Below are positions 33,880-41,873 of a stretch of 64,000 nucleotides of DNA, piece after piece (within the stretch, counting starts at the first letter, position 1; every line of letters starts with the position of its first letter). Origin of the DNA: JBDHBD01 sp039586095. GTDB lineage: Bacteria > Gemmatimonadota > Gemmatimonadetes > Palauibacterales > Palauibacteraceae. Below the pieces are notes generated by a model. That model was not told the DNA's origin, did no database searches, and saw only the letters and a list, made by a program, of their open reading frames with translations. The stretch lies in contig JBDHLB010000034.1 in assembly GCA_039586095.1 (NCBI GenBank), forward strand, positions 5,715-69,714, given 5' to 3'. A program made the position numbers and the translations under genes.

Positions 33880-36816
33880 ATTGAAGTCGTACCGAACGCG
33901 CCCGAGGATCACCCGCCCGAGCGACGGCGTCCCGACGAACGACTGATAGTCGTTGTCGAAGATGTTCTGGACGTCGAGCTGCAGCCAGAAGTCGGTACCC
34001 GGGATCCGATACCCGAGACCGGCGTCCAGCACGGCAAAGCCGTCGACCCTGCCGACGTACACGCCCGAGTTCGCATCGAACCCGCTCTGTGCCCGGAAGC
34101 GGAGCGCACCGTTCAAGCCGACGCTCTCGCTGTCATACCGCAACGTGGCGGTGCCCTTCGTCTTCGGGGCGTTGAGCGGCACCTCCTCGGTGCCTCGCCC
34201 GGGGCGTTCGGCTTCGAACGTGTCCCGGTTCACGAGCGAGAAGGTACCCTCCAGCTCGAAGTCGTCGCTGAGCACGAAAGTGGCGGCGACCTCGCCGCCG
34301 AACAGGTTGAAGCTGCCCAGGTTCTGGTAGGCGAGGGCCAGCGTCGATGCGCTGCCGCCGACCCCCTCGGGCGTGACCACCCCGAGCGGAATGGCGGCCA
34401 CGAACGGGGCAACCTGCGCGGCGATCGCCTGAGCGACCTCGGGAGGCTGACCCAGCTTCACGAGCTCCGTCGCCAAATATGCACCGACGTCCTGGCCGTT
34501 AAGAAAGATGTTCGGGGTCGATACGCGCAGCGCCGAGATCCAATCGTTGATCCGGCTCCACCACCCGTTCAGCCCGATCAGGACGCGCTCTCCGATCAGG
34601 CCGCGGTACCCGACCTCGATGGTGTTGGTGATCGTGGCGTCCAGCGCCGGGATGTCGTCCAGCGTCGTGAGATCCGCAACCTCGCAAAACGGCGCCGTCG
34701 GACAATTGAGGCTCTGCGACGGATCGAGGAACAACGACACGATGCCGACATCCTCATCGCCGGGAAGCGGGACGGCCAGCAGGAGCGGGAGTATCGCCTC
34801 GAATTCCGGTGGCAGAGCCCCCGACGCGGCGGCGGCCGACGCGACGGCGAGGCCGGACGCCCACAGCTGCGCCGCGGAGGTTTCGAGCAACTCGTGTTGC
34901 CCCCGGCCGAGCAGCGGCGCGAAGGGCGACATGTGCATGGGCAGGCCGTTCTGGCCCGCCCTGAACTGGAGACCGTTCTGGGTGGCGCCCTGGGCGCGCA
35001 CGTCATAGCCGAACGGACCGAAGATGGGCACCGTTCCCGAGGAAATGTCCAGGAAATAGTTCAGGCTGGTGGGTGTGGAGTACGCACGGTTGAACGCCAA
35101 CCGAAAGCTGTTCTCCTGGTCGGGTTTGTACACCAGGGCCGCTCGCGGTGAGAAGATGAGGTCCTCGAAGAACGAGTTGTCCTCTTCGGTCAGCAGCGAG
35201 TGGCGGTCCAGGCGGACCGCGCCGATGAAATCCAGTTTCGGGTCGAGCGCCCACTCCCACTGCGCGTAGCCACCGACCTCGGTGATGGTGTCATCGTCCT
35301 CGTTTTGCCCGTTGATCGTACCCTCGGTCTTGGGGTTTGTGTAGAGCAGATCGGCCCCGTACACGAGCCGGTGCTTGTCCCCGAGGCGCGATGTGTTCTG
35401 AAGCTGACCGACCCAGAGCTGCGACTTATCGATCAGGGGTCGGCCGGAGCGGAACAGGAACGTGTCCTCGTTGTCGCTCCAGTTCACGAAGAACTGAGCA
35501 AAGAGATCCTTGTAGCGGAAGCGACTCTGGAGGTAGGTGTACGCCCAATCGTCCACCTGACCGGCCCCGATGCCCGTCAGATCGACGCTGCTGATGGCGT
35601 TCGTGCGCCCACCCGCCAGAATGATGCTGGACTCGGGGCTCGGGCGGATGTCCACGCGGGCGTCGAACGTCCAGCGCTCGAGGTTGTTGTCCCGTCCTCC
35701 CGCCACGTTCCGGACGCTCTGGACGAGGAGGTCCTGATCCGCGGGGAGATCGAGTCCCTCGGAGAAGTTGAGACACGCCGGGCTGGTGAGGTCGAAGTCG
35801 CTCGCGATGCACGCCTGAGCGATCTGCTGCTGCGAGACCTCCACCTCATCCCTGAACACGAACTCCGTCGCGCTGAAGTACTGCCCGGACAGCTTGAACC
35901 CGAACTTGTCGCTGGCCCGGACCGCCACCCGTCCCTCGCCGTGGAACAGGCCCTTGTCATCCGATGTGAACGGCAGGCCACCGGACGGCGCGTCGTCGGG
36001 ACTGGTGATGTCGCCCTGCTGGCGAAGCCCCCCGCCCAGGGAGAAGCTCGCGCCCGGAAAATCGATCGGCGACTTGGTGATCGAGTGGATCACGCCGTTC
36101 GCCGCGTTGGGGCCATACAGGGCGGATCCAGGACCGAGCACCACTTCCATGCGAGCGAGGTCCAGGTTCGTGGTCGGGTTGAGATGGGAGATGTTCGTGC
36201 GCAGCGACGGCACGCGGGCAATTCGGTTGTCGGTCAGCGTGAGGGTGGCGCCCGAGAATATGTTGTTGAAGCCTCGAACGACCACGTAGTTGCTCTGCAC
36301 GCCCGTCGTGATGATGTCCACACCCGCCTTGTTCTTGATGTGCTCCATCGGGGTCGTGGCGGGCTGGGCCTCGATCTGGCTGATCGGTGCCACCTGAACC
36401 ATCGCCGGGGCGTCGAGCACCTTCTCCTGCGTCTTGGAGGCGGTCACGGTGATGGGGTTGAGGCTGTACCGCTGTTCCTCCATCTCCATCGCGAGAGTGG
36501 TCGTCCGCCCTGCTGCGACCTCGACACCCTCCACCGTGAGCGTGCCCCATCCAGGCGACGTGAAGGTCACGGAATAGATGCCCGGTGGAATCTCCACGAT
36601 CCGAAACGTGCCGCCGGGTCCGGAATAGCCGCTCGCGACGCTCGCACCCTCGGCAGTCGTCACCTCGACGAACACCGCCGACAGCGGGGCCTGTGAAGCA
36701 GCATCTCGCACCGTGCCGGCGATGGCACCGTTCTGGGCAACGGCGAAGCCGGACGACGCAATCAGTAGCAGAAGGGCGAGAAGGGGGAGTGAGCTGCGAC
36801 GACAGAAGGTCTTCAT
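33871..36816 (-). CDS. TonB-dependent outer-membrane receptor with carboxypeptidase-regulatory N-terminal domain
   Basis: Active-transport outer-membrane receptor of 981 residues from the ATG at 36816 (GAGGCGG upstream). The signal peptide ends at SSGFAVAQ. Residues about 30-115 form a CarboxypepD_reg beta-sandwich (GAIAGTVRDAASQAPLSAVFVEV). The plug domain has APAMVQVAPISQIE, VVVRGFNNIF and MEVVLGPGSALYGPNAANGVI. The remainder is a 22-strand barrel ending in VRYDFNPL. The ligand is unknown; the architecture resembles SusC-like and siderophore receptors, but no SusD partner is present. The ExbB-like gene upstream on the same strand could help power it. Confidence 0.93.
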   Translation of the reverse strand: MKTFCRRSSLPLLALLLLIASSGFAVAQNGAIAGTVRDAASQAPLSAVFVEVTTAEGASVASGYSGPGGTFRIVEIPPGIYSVTFTSPGWGTLTVEGVEVAAGRTTTLAMEMEEQRYSLNPITVTASKTQEKVLDAPAMVQVAPISQIEAQPATTPMEHIKNKAGVDIITTGVQSNYVVVRGFNNIFSGATLTLTDNRIARVPSLRTNISHLNPTTNLDLARMEVVLGPGSALYGPNAANGVIHSITKSPIDFPGASFSLGGGLRQQGDITSPDDAPSGGLPFTSDDKGLFHGEGRVAVRASDKFGFKLSGQYFSATEFVFRDEVEVSQQQIAQACIASDFDLTSPACLNFSEGLDLPADQDLLVQSVRNVAGGRDNNLERWTFDARVDIRPSPESSIILAGGRTNAISSVDLTGIGAGQVDDWAYTYLQSRFRYKDLFAQFFVNWSDNEDTFLFRSGRPLIDKSQLWVGQLQNTSRLGDKHRLVYGADLLYTNPKTEGTINGQNEDDDTITEVGGYAQWEWALDPKLDFIGAVRLDRHSLLTEEDNSFFEDLIFSPRAALVYKPDQENSFRLAFNRAYSTPTSLNYFLDISSGTVPIFGPFGYDVRAQGATQNGLQFRAGQNGLPMHMSPFAPLLGRGQHELLETSAAQLWASGLAVASAAAASGALPPEFEAILPLLLAVPLPGDEDVGIVSLFLDPSQSLNCPTAPFCEVADLTTLDDIPALDATITNTIEVGYRGLIGERVLIGLNGWWSRINDWISALRVSTPNIFLNGQDVGAYLATELVKLGQPPEVAQAIAAQVAPFVAAIPLGVVTPEGVGGSASTLALAYQNLGSFNLFGGEVAATFVLSDDFELEGTFSLVNRDTFEAERPGRGTEEVPLNAPKTKGTATLRYDSESVGLNGALRFRAQSGFDANSGVYVGRVDGFAVLDAGLGYRIPGTDFWLQLDVQNIFDNDYQSFVGTPSLGRVILGRVRYDFNPL

Positions 36817-36975
36817 GGGCCGCCTCGAAGCTGTGAGCGGGAACCGCTCCGTTTCTGTCACGAGCCTCGCCGCCGGGTCTCCGAAACCAGGGATCCGCAC
36901 CCTAAAACGGCGTCCTCAAAGCTTGAAAAGCACTCCAACGAACGCAAGAGCACCGCTACATGGCGGCAATCGGCG

Positions 36976-37005
36976 AAAAAAAGGCCCGGGCAGCGGCCCG
37001 GGCCT
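36976..37005 (-). terminator. Strong intrinsic terminator after the ExbB-like gene
   Basis: A perfect 10-bp stem, AGGCCCGGGC with GCCCGGGCCT, and a 4-base loop are followed on the minus strand by seven U residues (A-run 36976-36982). It lies 43 bases after the stop and separates this gene from the TonB receptor. Confidence 0.88.
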
Positions 37006-37047
37006 CGTTCGCGAACTTCGTCGCGGAGTCAGCCGATAAGCGAGCCG

Positions 37048-37743
37048 TCAGCTCGCCGCGGCCTTCCGCGCCTCGCGCTCGTGCAGCGCGTCGATCATGC
37101 GCTGTGCGCTCTCCTCCATGTCGATCACGAGGCGATCGACCCTCGTCACGAAATAGTTGTGCATGATGTTGATCGGGATCGCGATCGTCAGACCGGTCGC
37201 CGTCGTGATGAGGGCCACCTTGATGCCGCCGGCGACCAGCGTGGCCTCCACCTCGCCGGCGATCTCGATCGCCTGGAAGGCCATGATCATGCCGATCACT
37301 GTCCCGAGGAAGCCGAGGAGCGGAGCGACGTTGGCCAGGGTCGCCAGCCACACCAGTCCGCGCTCGAGGGAGGCGACCTGGATCGCACCGGCGTTCTCGA
37401 TGGCCTGCAGAACGCGCTCGATGCCCTCTTCCCGGCGTCTCAGACCGGCTTTCAGGACCTCGGCGGCCGGGGCGTGCGAGTCCTCGCACACGGCCAACGC
37501 CTCTTCAAGTCGGCCTTCCGAGATCAGTCCATCCGCCTCGCGGAGCAGGCTGCGATTCCGGGCCGACTTCATCTGCAAGTCGATGAATTTCCAGAGGATG
37601 ATCAAGATGCCGATCGCGAGACAGGCGCCGAGCGGCCACATCATGAATCCGCCCGCTTCCCAGATCTCGCCGAGCCTCAACTCCTGGCCTTCGCCGAGCC
37701 TGGGCGTCGTCTCCTGAATCGCCCACAGTGTCCACGCGATCAA
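37048..37743 (-). CDS. MotA/TolQ/ExbB-family proton channel protein
   Basis: Inner-membrane stator that uses the proton gradient to drive TonB or Tol. It has 231 residues. I place the start at TTG 37743 because the GGAGG that would serve it (five bases upstream) lies exactly where a longer TTG frame would begin. Three membrane helices are seen: about 35-55, about 130-155 and about 175-195. The conserved TolQ/ExbB core is ATLANVAPLLGFLGTVIGMI followed by GIKVALITTATGLTIAIP. No ExbD/TolR or TonB gene adjoins it, so partners are elsewhere. An own promoter and own terminator make it a single-gene unit. Confidence 0.9.
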   Translation of the reverse strand: MIAWTLWAIQETTPRLGEGQELRLGEIWEAGGFMMWPLGACLAIGILIILWKFIDLQMKSARNRSLLREADGLISEGRLEEALAVCEDSHAPAAEVLKAGLRRREEGIERVLQAIENAGAIQVASLERGLVWLATLANVAPLLGFLGTVIGMIMAFQAIEIAGEVEATLVAGGIKVALITTATGLTIAIPINIMHNYFVTRVDRLVIDMEESAQRMIDALHEREARKAAAS

Positions 37744-37813
37744 GGGTACCTCCAAGAAATAGTTTTCCGTGCGCTGTTCCGGTTCCTGTTGCGCGCCAAA
37801 AGGTAGGCCCGAA

Positions 37814-37843
37814 AAGCTATTCTGACCCTTGAAGAGATGTCAA
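37814..37843 (-). promoter_or_regulatory. Sigma-70 promoter of the ExbB-like gene
   Basis: On the minus strand TTGACA (37838-37843), an 18-base spacer and TAGCTT (37814-37819) lie about 70 bases before the start. The -35 is perfect and the -10 matches three of six. Confidence 0.5.
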
Positions 37844-37889
37844 GTAGGCAGGCTCGGAAGAACGGGCGGGCGGACGATGCGATGTCAGG

Positions 37890-38762
37890 TCATGCGGGGC
37901 CTGGAGGTGGTTCCTTCACAAGTCGCGGGACCGCCGCCAGGAGCCTGCGGGTGTATTCGTGAGCGGGTCGAACGAAGAGCTTCTCCACCGTCGCCTCCTC
38001 GACGAGTCGACCCTCGCGCATCACGACCACTCGATCGCTTACCTGCCGAACGACGGCCAAATCGTGCGATATGAACAGGTACGCCAGCCCGAGCTCGTCC
38101 TGCAGGTCTTGAAGCAGCGTGAGGATCTGAGCCTGTACCGAGACATCGAGCGCCGACACCGGCTCGTCGGCCACGATGAGTCGCGGGCCGGTCGACAGCG
38201 CCCGCGCAATCCCGATCCGTTGACGTTGTCCACCGGAGAACTCGTGCGGATACCTCCGCGCGTCGCCCGGGTCGAGCCCCACCATCTCCAGCAACTCCGC
38301 CAGTCTACTCTCCGTATCGCGCCCCGTCGCGAGATCGTGTACGCGCAGCACCTCTCGTATCGCACCGCCCACGGTCAGCCGGGGATTCAACGAGCCGAAC
38401 GGGTCCTGGAAGACGACCTGCACGTCTCGCCGGAAGCGTAGCCGCGCTTCACCCCGCAGCTTCCACACGTCCTGACCCTCGTATCGGACCTCGCCCGTGC
38501 TCGGCCTCTCGAGGGCCAGCAGCAGACGAGCGAGCGTGCTCTTCCCGCATCCCGATTCACCCACGAGGCCGACGGTCTCCCCCGGACGGATCGACAGCGA
38601 TACGCCATCCACGGCAAGCACCGGGTGGGCAGCCCGTCGGCGGCCCGTGAGCCGATACGTCTTTCGAAGAGCGAGGCCTTCGAGCAGCGCCCCGGCCGCC
38701 TCCAGCCGGGCGTGGGGCGAGTCCGTTCGCGGGCCCGAATCGCCAGGTCGCGAACTGCTCAT
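37890..38762 (-). CDS. dppF: Dipeptide/oligopeptide ABC transporter ATP-binding protein (DppF/OppF type)
   Basis: One of the two ATPases of a peptide importer, 290 residues. Walker A is GLVGESGCGKST, the Q-loop is VFQDPFGSLNPRLTV, the signature is FSGGQRQRIGIARAL and Walker B is LIVADEPVSALDVS, then the H-loop ISHDL. The C-terminal PAHEYTRRLLAAVP tail is typical of the Dpp/Opp family. Its start overlaps the upstream dppD gene by four bases. It is the last gene of the five- to six-gene transporter operon reading from 45184 down to here. Confidence 0.93.
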   Translation of the reverse strand: MSSSRPGDSGPRTDSPHARLEAAGALLEGLALRKTYRLTGRRRAAHPVLAVDGVSLSIRPGETVGLVGESGCGKSTLARLLLALERPSTGEVRYEGQDVWKLRGEARLRFRRDVQVVFQDPFGSLNPRLTVGGAIREVLRVHDLATGRDTESRLAELLEMVGLDPGDARRYPHEFSGGQRQRIGIARALSTGPRLIVADEPVSALDVSVQAQILTLLQDLQDELGLAYLFISHDLAVVRQVSDRVVVMREGRLVEEATVEKLFVRPAHEYTRRLLAAVPRLVKEPPPGPA

Positions 38763-39740
38763 GCGCGCCTCGAGGGTTCATCGACGAGCCAACAGCGAGC
38801 GGCCGATGTATCCGTCTCCTCTGCGCGCAGCAGCGGCGGCTCTTCGTCGCAGCGCTTCCAGCGGTATTCGCAGCGGGGGCGGTACCGGCATCCGCTCGGC
38901 CAGCGAGTGGCGTGTGGCACGCGACCCGGGATGACGTCCAGGCGATCCCGCGGCGCGTCCAGGTCGGGCACGGCCCGCAGCAGTCCCCGGGTGTAGGGGT
39001 GGACCGGTCGGCGGAACAGGGGCTGAACGGGGCCTTGCTCCACGATTCGTCCCCCGTACATCACGGCCACCCGGTCCGCCACCTGCGCGACAACGGTCAG
39101 ATCGTGTGATATGAAGAGCATGGCCGTCCCGAACTCGTCGCGTAAGGAGGCCAGCAGATCGAGGATCTGTGCCTGCACGGTCACGTCCAGCGCGGTCGTC
39201 GGTTCGTCGGCGATCAACACGGACGGTCGACACGAGATCGCCATCGCGATCATCACGCGCTGTCGCATCCCTCCGGACAGCTGGTGGGGGTACGCCCGAC
39301 CGCTGCGGGTCGGGTCCGGCAGTCCGACACGCTCCAGCAGCTCGATCGCTTCCAGCCGTGCGTCGTACCTCGACATCCCCCTGTGCTCGCGGAGCGCTTC
39401 ACCGACCTGCTCGCTGACCTGGAGGACCGGATTGAGGCTGGTCATCGGTTCCTGGAACACCATCGCGATCTCGCCACCCCGAACCGCCCTCAGGCGAGCG
39501 CGATCCGCGCCGACCAGCTCTTCGCCGTTCAGCCGGATGCTGGAGCCGGGCATGATCCGGGATCGACAGAGCCGTGACCGATTTGCCACACCCCGACTCA
39601 CCCACGAGCCCGAGTGTCTCACCCGCATCGAGGTCCAGATCGACGCCGTCCACCGCGCGGGCGAACCGGTCGCGGCCCGTGCCACGATCGGTGCCCTGGA
39701 AGTAGGTGCGAAGCTCCCGCACGGCGAGCAGCCCGCTCAT
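38759..39740 (-). pseudogene. dppD: Dipeptide/oligopeptide ABC transporter ATP-binding protein (DppD/OppD type), frameshifted
   Basis: The ATG at 39740 begins a frame with a normal DppD N-terminus and Walker A (GLVGESGCGKSVTALSI). At about 39560 this frame leaves the family sequence. One base over, the family continues with RIMPGSSIRLNGEEL, then the Q-loop VFQEPMTSLNP, the signature QLSGGMRQRVMIAMAI, Walker B LIADEPTTALDV and the C-terminal Cys-containing tail (PSGCRYRPRC). A single extra base in a CCGGG run explains this. All motifs are present, so this is either a sequence error or a very recent mutation that would disable the importer. The start overlaps the dppC stop by four bases. Confidence 0.8.
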
Positions 39741-40870
39741 CCCTGCGGTCTCTCCCAGGCGGGCGAGCGCGGGTCGAGCGCATCCCGCAACCCGTCGCCC
39801 ATGAGGTTGAAGCTCATGACGGTCACCACGATCGCCAGACCGGGGAACGCGGTGATCCACCACGCCTCGAGCATCACGTCGCGCCCTGCGGCCACCATGC
39901 TTCCCCAGCTGGCCGTGGGCGGCTGGACGCCCAGTCCGAGGAAGCTGAGCGAAGCTTCCGTGAGAATCGTGTTTCCGATCCCCAGCGTGGCGGCGACGAT
40001 GACCGGACTCAGGACGTTGGGCAGGATGTGCCGCAGCAGGATGCGGCGCCCTCCGTAGCCCAGCGCGCGGGCGGCCAGCACGAATTCGCGCTCGCGGACC
40101 GACAGCACCTCGCCCCGCACGATGCGGGAGGTGCCCATCCAGCCGGTAAAGCCGAGGATCAGCGTGATCAGCAGGATGGAGGGCTGGAACAGCGCGGCGA
40201 TCGCCACCAGAAGCACGAGTCTCGGGAAGCTGAGGAGCAAGTCCACGAAGCGCATCGACAGGACGTCGAGCCAGCCGCGCACGTAGCCGGCCAGCGCCCC
40301 CAGCAGCGTGCCGATGGTCACCGCGATGGCCACGGCGAGAAAACCGATCGACAGGCTGATCCTGGCCCCGTACAACACACGGCTGAATACGTCGCGTCCG
40401 AAGCGGTCGGTTCCCATGAGGTGGGCCGCGGAGGGCGCCTGGAATCGGGTTGCCACGATGTCGGCTCCCTGGGCGTCGGGATCGTAAGGAGCCAGGTACG
40501 GCGTCAGGAGCGCTGCCAGGGCAAGCGCCACGACGAGACCGAGGCCGAGCATCGCCGTCCGGTGACGCCGGAACGTTCCCCACGCGAGCCGCCACTGGGA
40601 AGCCGAGACATCCGCCTCCGACCGTGCGTGTGGCCTGCGTCCAGTCGCCCATGCGAGCGCCAGGCCGCCGAGTAGCGCGGCGAGCGCCAGCCACTCGGAG
40701 AAGGCCCCGCCGCGGAGCGTGTCCACGATTCGCCCCCAGCGCACAACGACGAGCACCCAGAGCGCGACCCACAAACCGAGTGGGGCCAGGCCTCGGAGCC
40801 TCCCCCGCATGAGGTCGGCGGCTCCCGGGAGGACCATGCCCATCCATCCGGCCCGGCGCCCGCCGCTCAC
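39737..40870 (-). CDS. dppC: Dipeptide/oligopeptide ABC transporter permease (DppC/OppC type) with extra N-terminal helices
   Basis: Inner-membrane permease of 377 residues. The GTG at 40870 overlaps the dppB TGA. The usual DppC body begins at FRRHRTAMLGLGLV and contains APYDPDAQ, the GTDRFGRDVFSRVLYGAR segment and the EAA coupling loop RAARALGYGGRRILLRHILPN-like region. About 100 residues precede this body and include two predicted membrane helices (near WVALWVLVVVRW and LALAALLGGLALAWATG). Ordinary DppC proteins have a short cytosolic N-terminus instead. Confidence 0.9.
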   Translation of the reverse strand: MSGGRRAGWMGMVLPGAADLMRGRLRGLAPLGLWVALWVLVVVRWGRIVDTLRGGAFSEWLALAALLGGLALAWATGRRPHARSEADVSASQWRLAWGTFRRHRTAMLGLGLVVALALAALLTPYLAPYDPDAQGADIVATRFQAPSAAHLMGTDRFGRDVFSRVLYGARISLSIGFLAVAIAVTIGTLLGALAGYVRGWLDVLSMRFVDLLLSFPRLVLLVAIAALFQPSILLITLILGFTGWMGTSRIVRGEVLSVREREFVLAARALGYGGRRILLRHILPNVLSPVIVAATLGIGNTILTEASLSFLGLGVQPPTASWGSMVAAGRDVMLEAWWITAFPGLAIVVTVMSFNLMGDGLRDALDPRSPAWERPQG

Positions 40871-41859
40871 GACGATTCCTCCCGTCCCACGCGAATCCTC
40901 GGATCGATGGCCGCATAGAGAAGATCCGCCAGCAGGTTGCCGGCTACGACCAGCGCCCCGAACAGGAAGGTGGCGGCCAGCACGACCGGATAGTCTCGGG
41001 CGAGGATCGCGTCGTACAGCAAGCGTCCCATCCCCGGCCACGAGAACACGACCTCGATCACGACCGCCCCGCCGAACAGGATCGGGAGAAACAGCCCCAT
41101 CAGGCTCACGATCGGTATGAGGGCGTTGCGCAGGGCGTGCTTCATCAACACGCGGGCTTCCGAGAGTCCCTTGGACCGTGCGGTGCGTATGTAGTCCTGC
41201 CGGATCACCTCCAGCATCGCGCCTCGCATGTACCGCGCGATGGCCGCGGCCGAGGCGATCCCCAGGGCGAAGGAAGGAAGCACCAGGTGCCGGATCCGGT
41301 CCAGGAATCGGCCGCCGGCGCTCAGCATCTCGTGATCCAGGCTCTTCGTCCCGGATATCGGCAACCCGAGCGCGTCGGGGACAAATGCGGCCGAGAACAG
41401 CAGGATCAGCATCAGACCCAGCCAGAAGCTCGGCATGGAGTAGACGAACAGCGCAACGAACGTGAGCGCGTTGTCGAGGGTCGAGTATTGCCGGGCCGCC
41501 TGCACGATCCCGAGCGCGCACCCGACCACGAAGATCAGCACGAGTGAAACGCCGCCCAGAAGGAGGGTGTTCGGGAGCGCGTCCCGGATGACTGCCGCCA
41601 CCGGCCGGAACTGGCTGAAGCTGTACCCGAAATCACCCCGGATGAAGCTGAACAGCCAGCGTCCGTACTGCTCGTGGAGCGGTCGGTCGAGCCCGAAGTT
41701 GCGTCGCATCTGCTCCATGACCTCGGGGCTGACGTTGGGGTTGAAGAACGCCGTCGTCGGATCGCCGGGCGCCAGGTGGAGAATGACGAACAGCAGGGTG
41801 AGGATTCCCAGCAGGAGCGGAATCGCCTGCAGAAACCGGCGGATCGCGAAGCGGAGCAG
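40867..41859 (-). CDS. dppB: Dipeptide/oligopeptide ABC transporter permease (DppB/OppB type), likely CTG start
   Basis: Inner-membrane permease. The first ATG in frame (41718) would remove the conserved first helix. Upstream in frame, from 41859, I read LRFAIRRFLQAIPLLLGI and then LHLAPGDP and NPNVSPEVMEQMRRNFGL, the standard DppB N-terminus. An in-frame TAG bounds it six bases earlier, and no ATG, GTG or TTG lies between. CTG at 41859 with GAGGAGG nine bases upstream is therefore the best start (330 residues). Later features include the EAA loop TARSKGLSEARVLMKHALRNAL. The gene begins about 15 bases after the upstream binding-protein stop. Confidence 0.85.
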   Translation of the reverse strand: MLRFAIRRFLQAIPLLLGILTLLFVILHLAPGDPTTAFFNPNVSPEVMEQMRRNFGLDRPLHEQYGRWLFSFIRGDFGYSFSQFRPVAAVIRDALPNTLLLGGVSLVLIFVVGCALGIVQAARQYSTLDNALTFVALFVYSMPSFWLGLMLILLFSAAFVPDALGLPISGTKSLDHEMLSAGGRFLDRIRHLVLPSFALGIASAAAIARYMRGAMLEVIRQDYIRTARSKGLSEARVLMKHALRNALIPIVSLMGLFLPILFGGAVVIEVVFSWPGMGRLLYDAILARDYPVVLAATFLFGALVVAGNLLADLLYAAIDPRIRVGREESS

Positions 41860-41873
41860 GGCCTACAGCCTCC

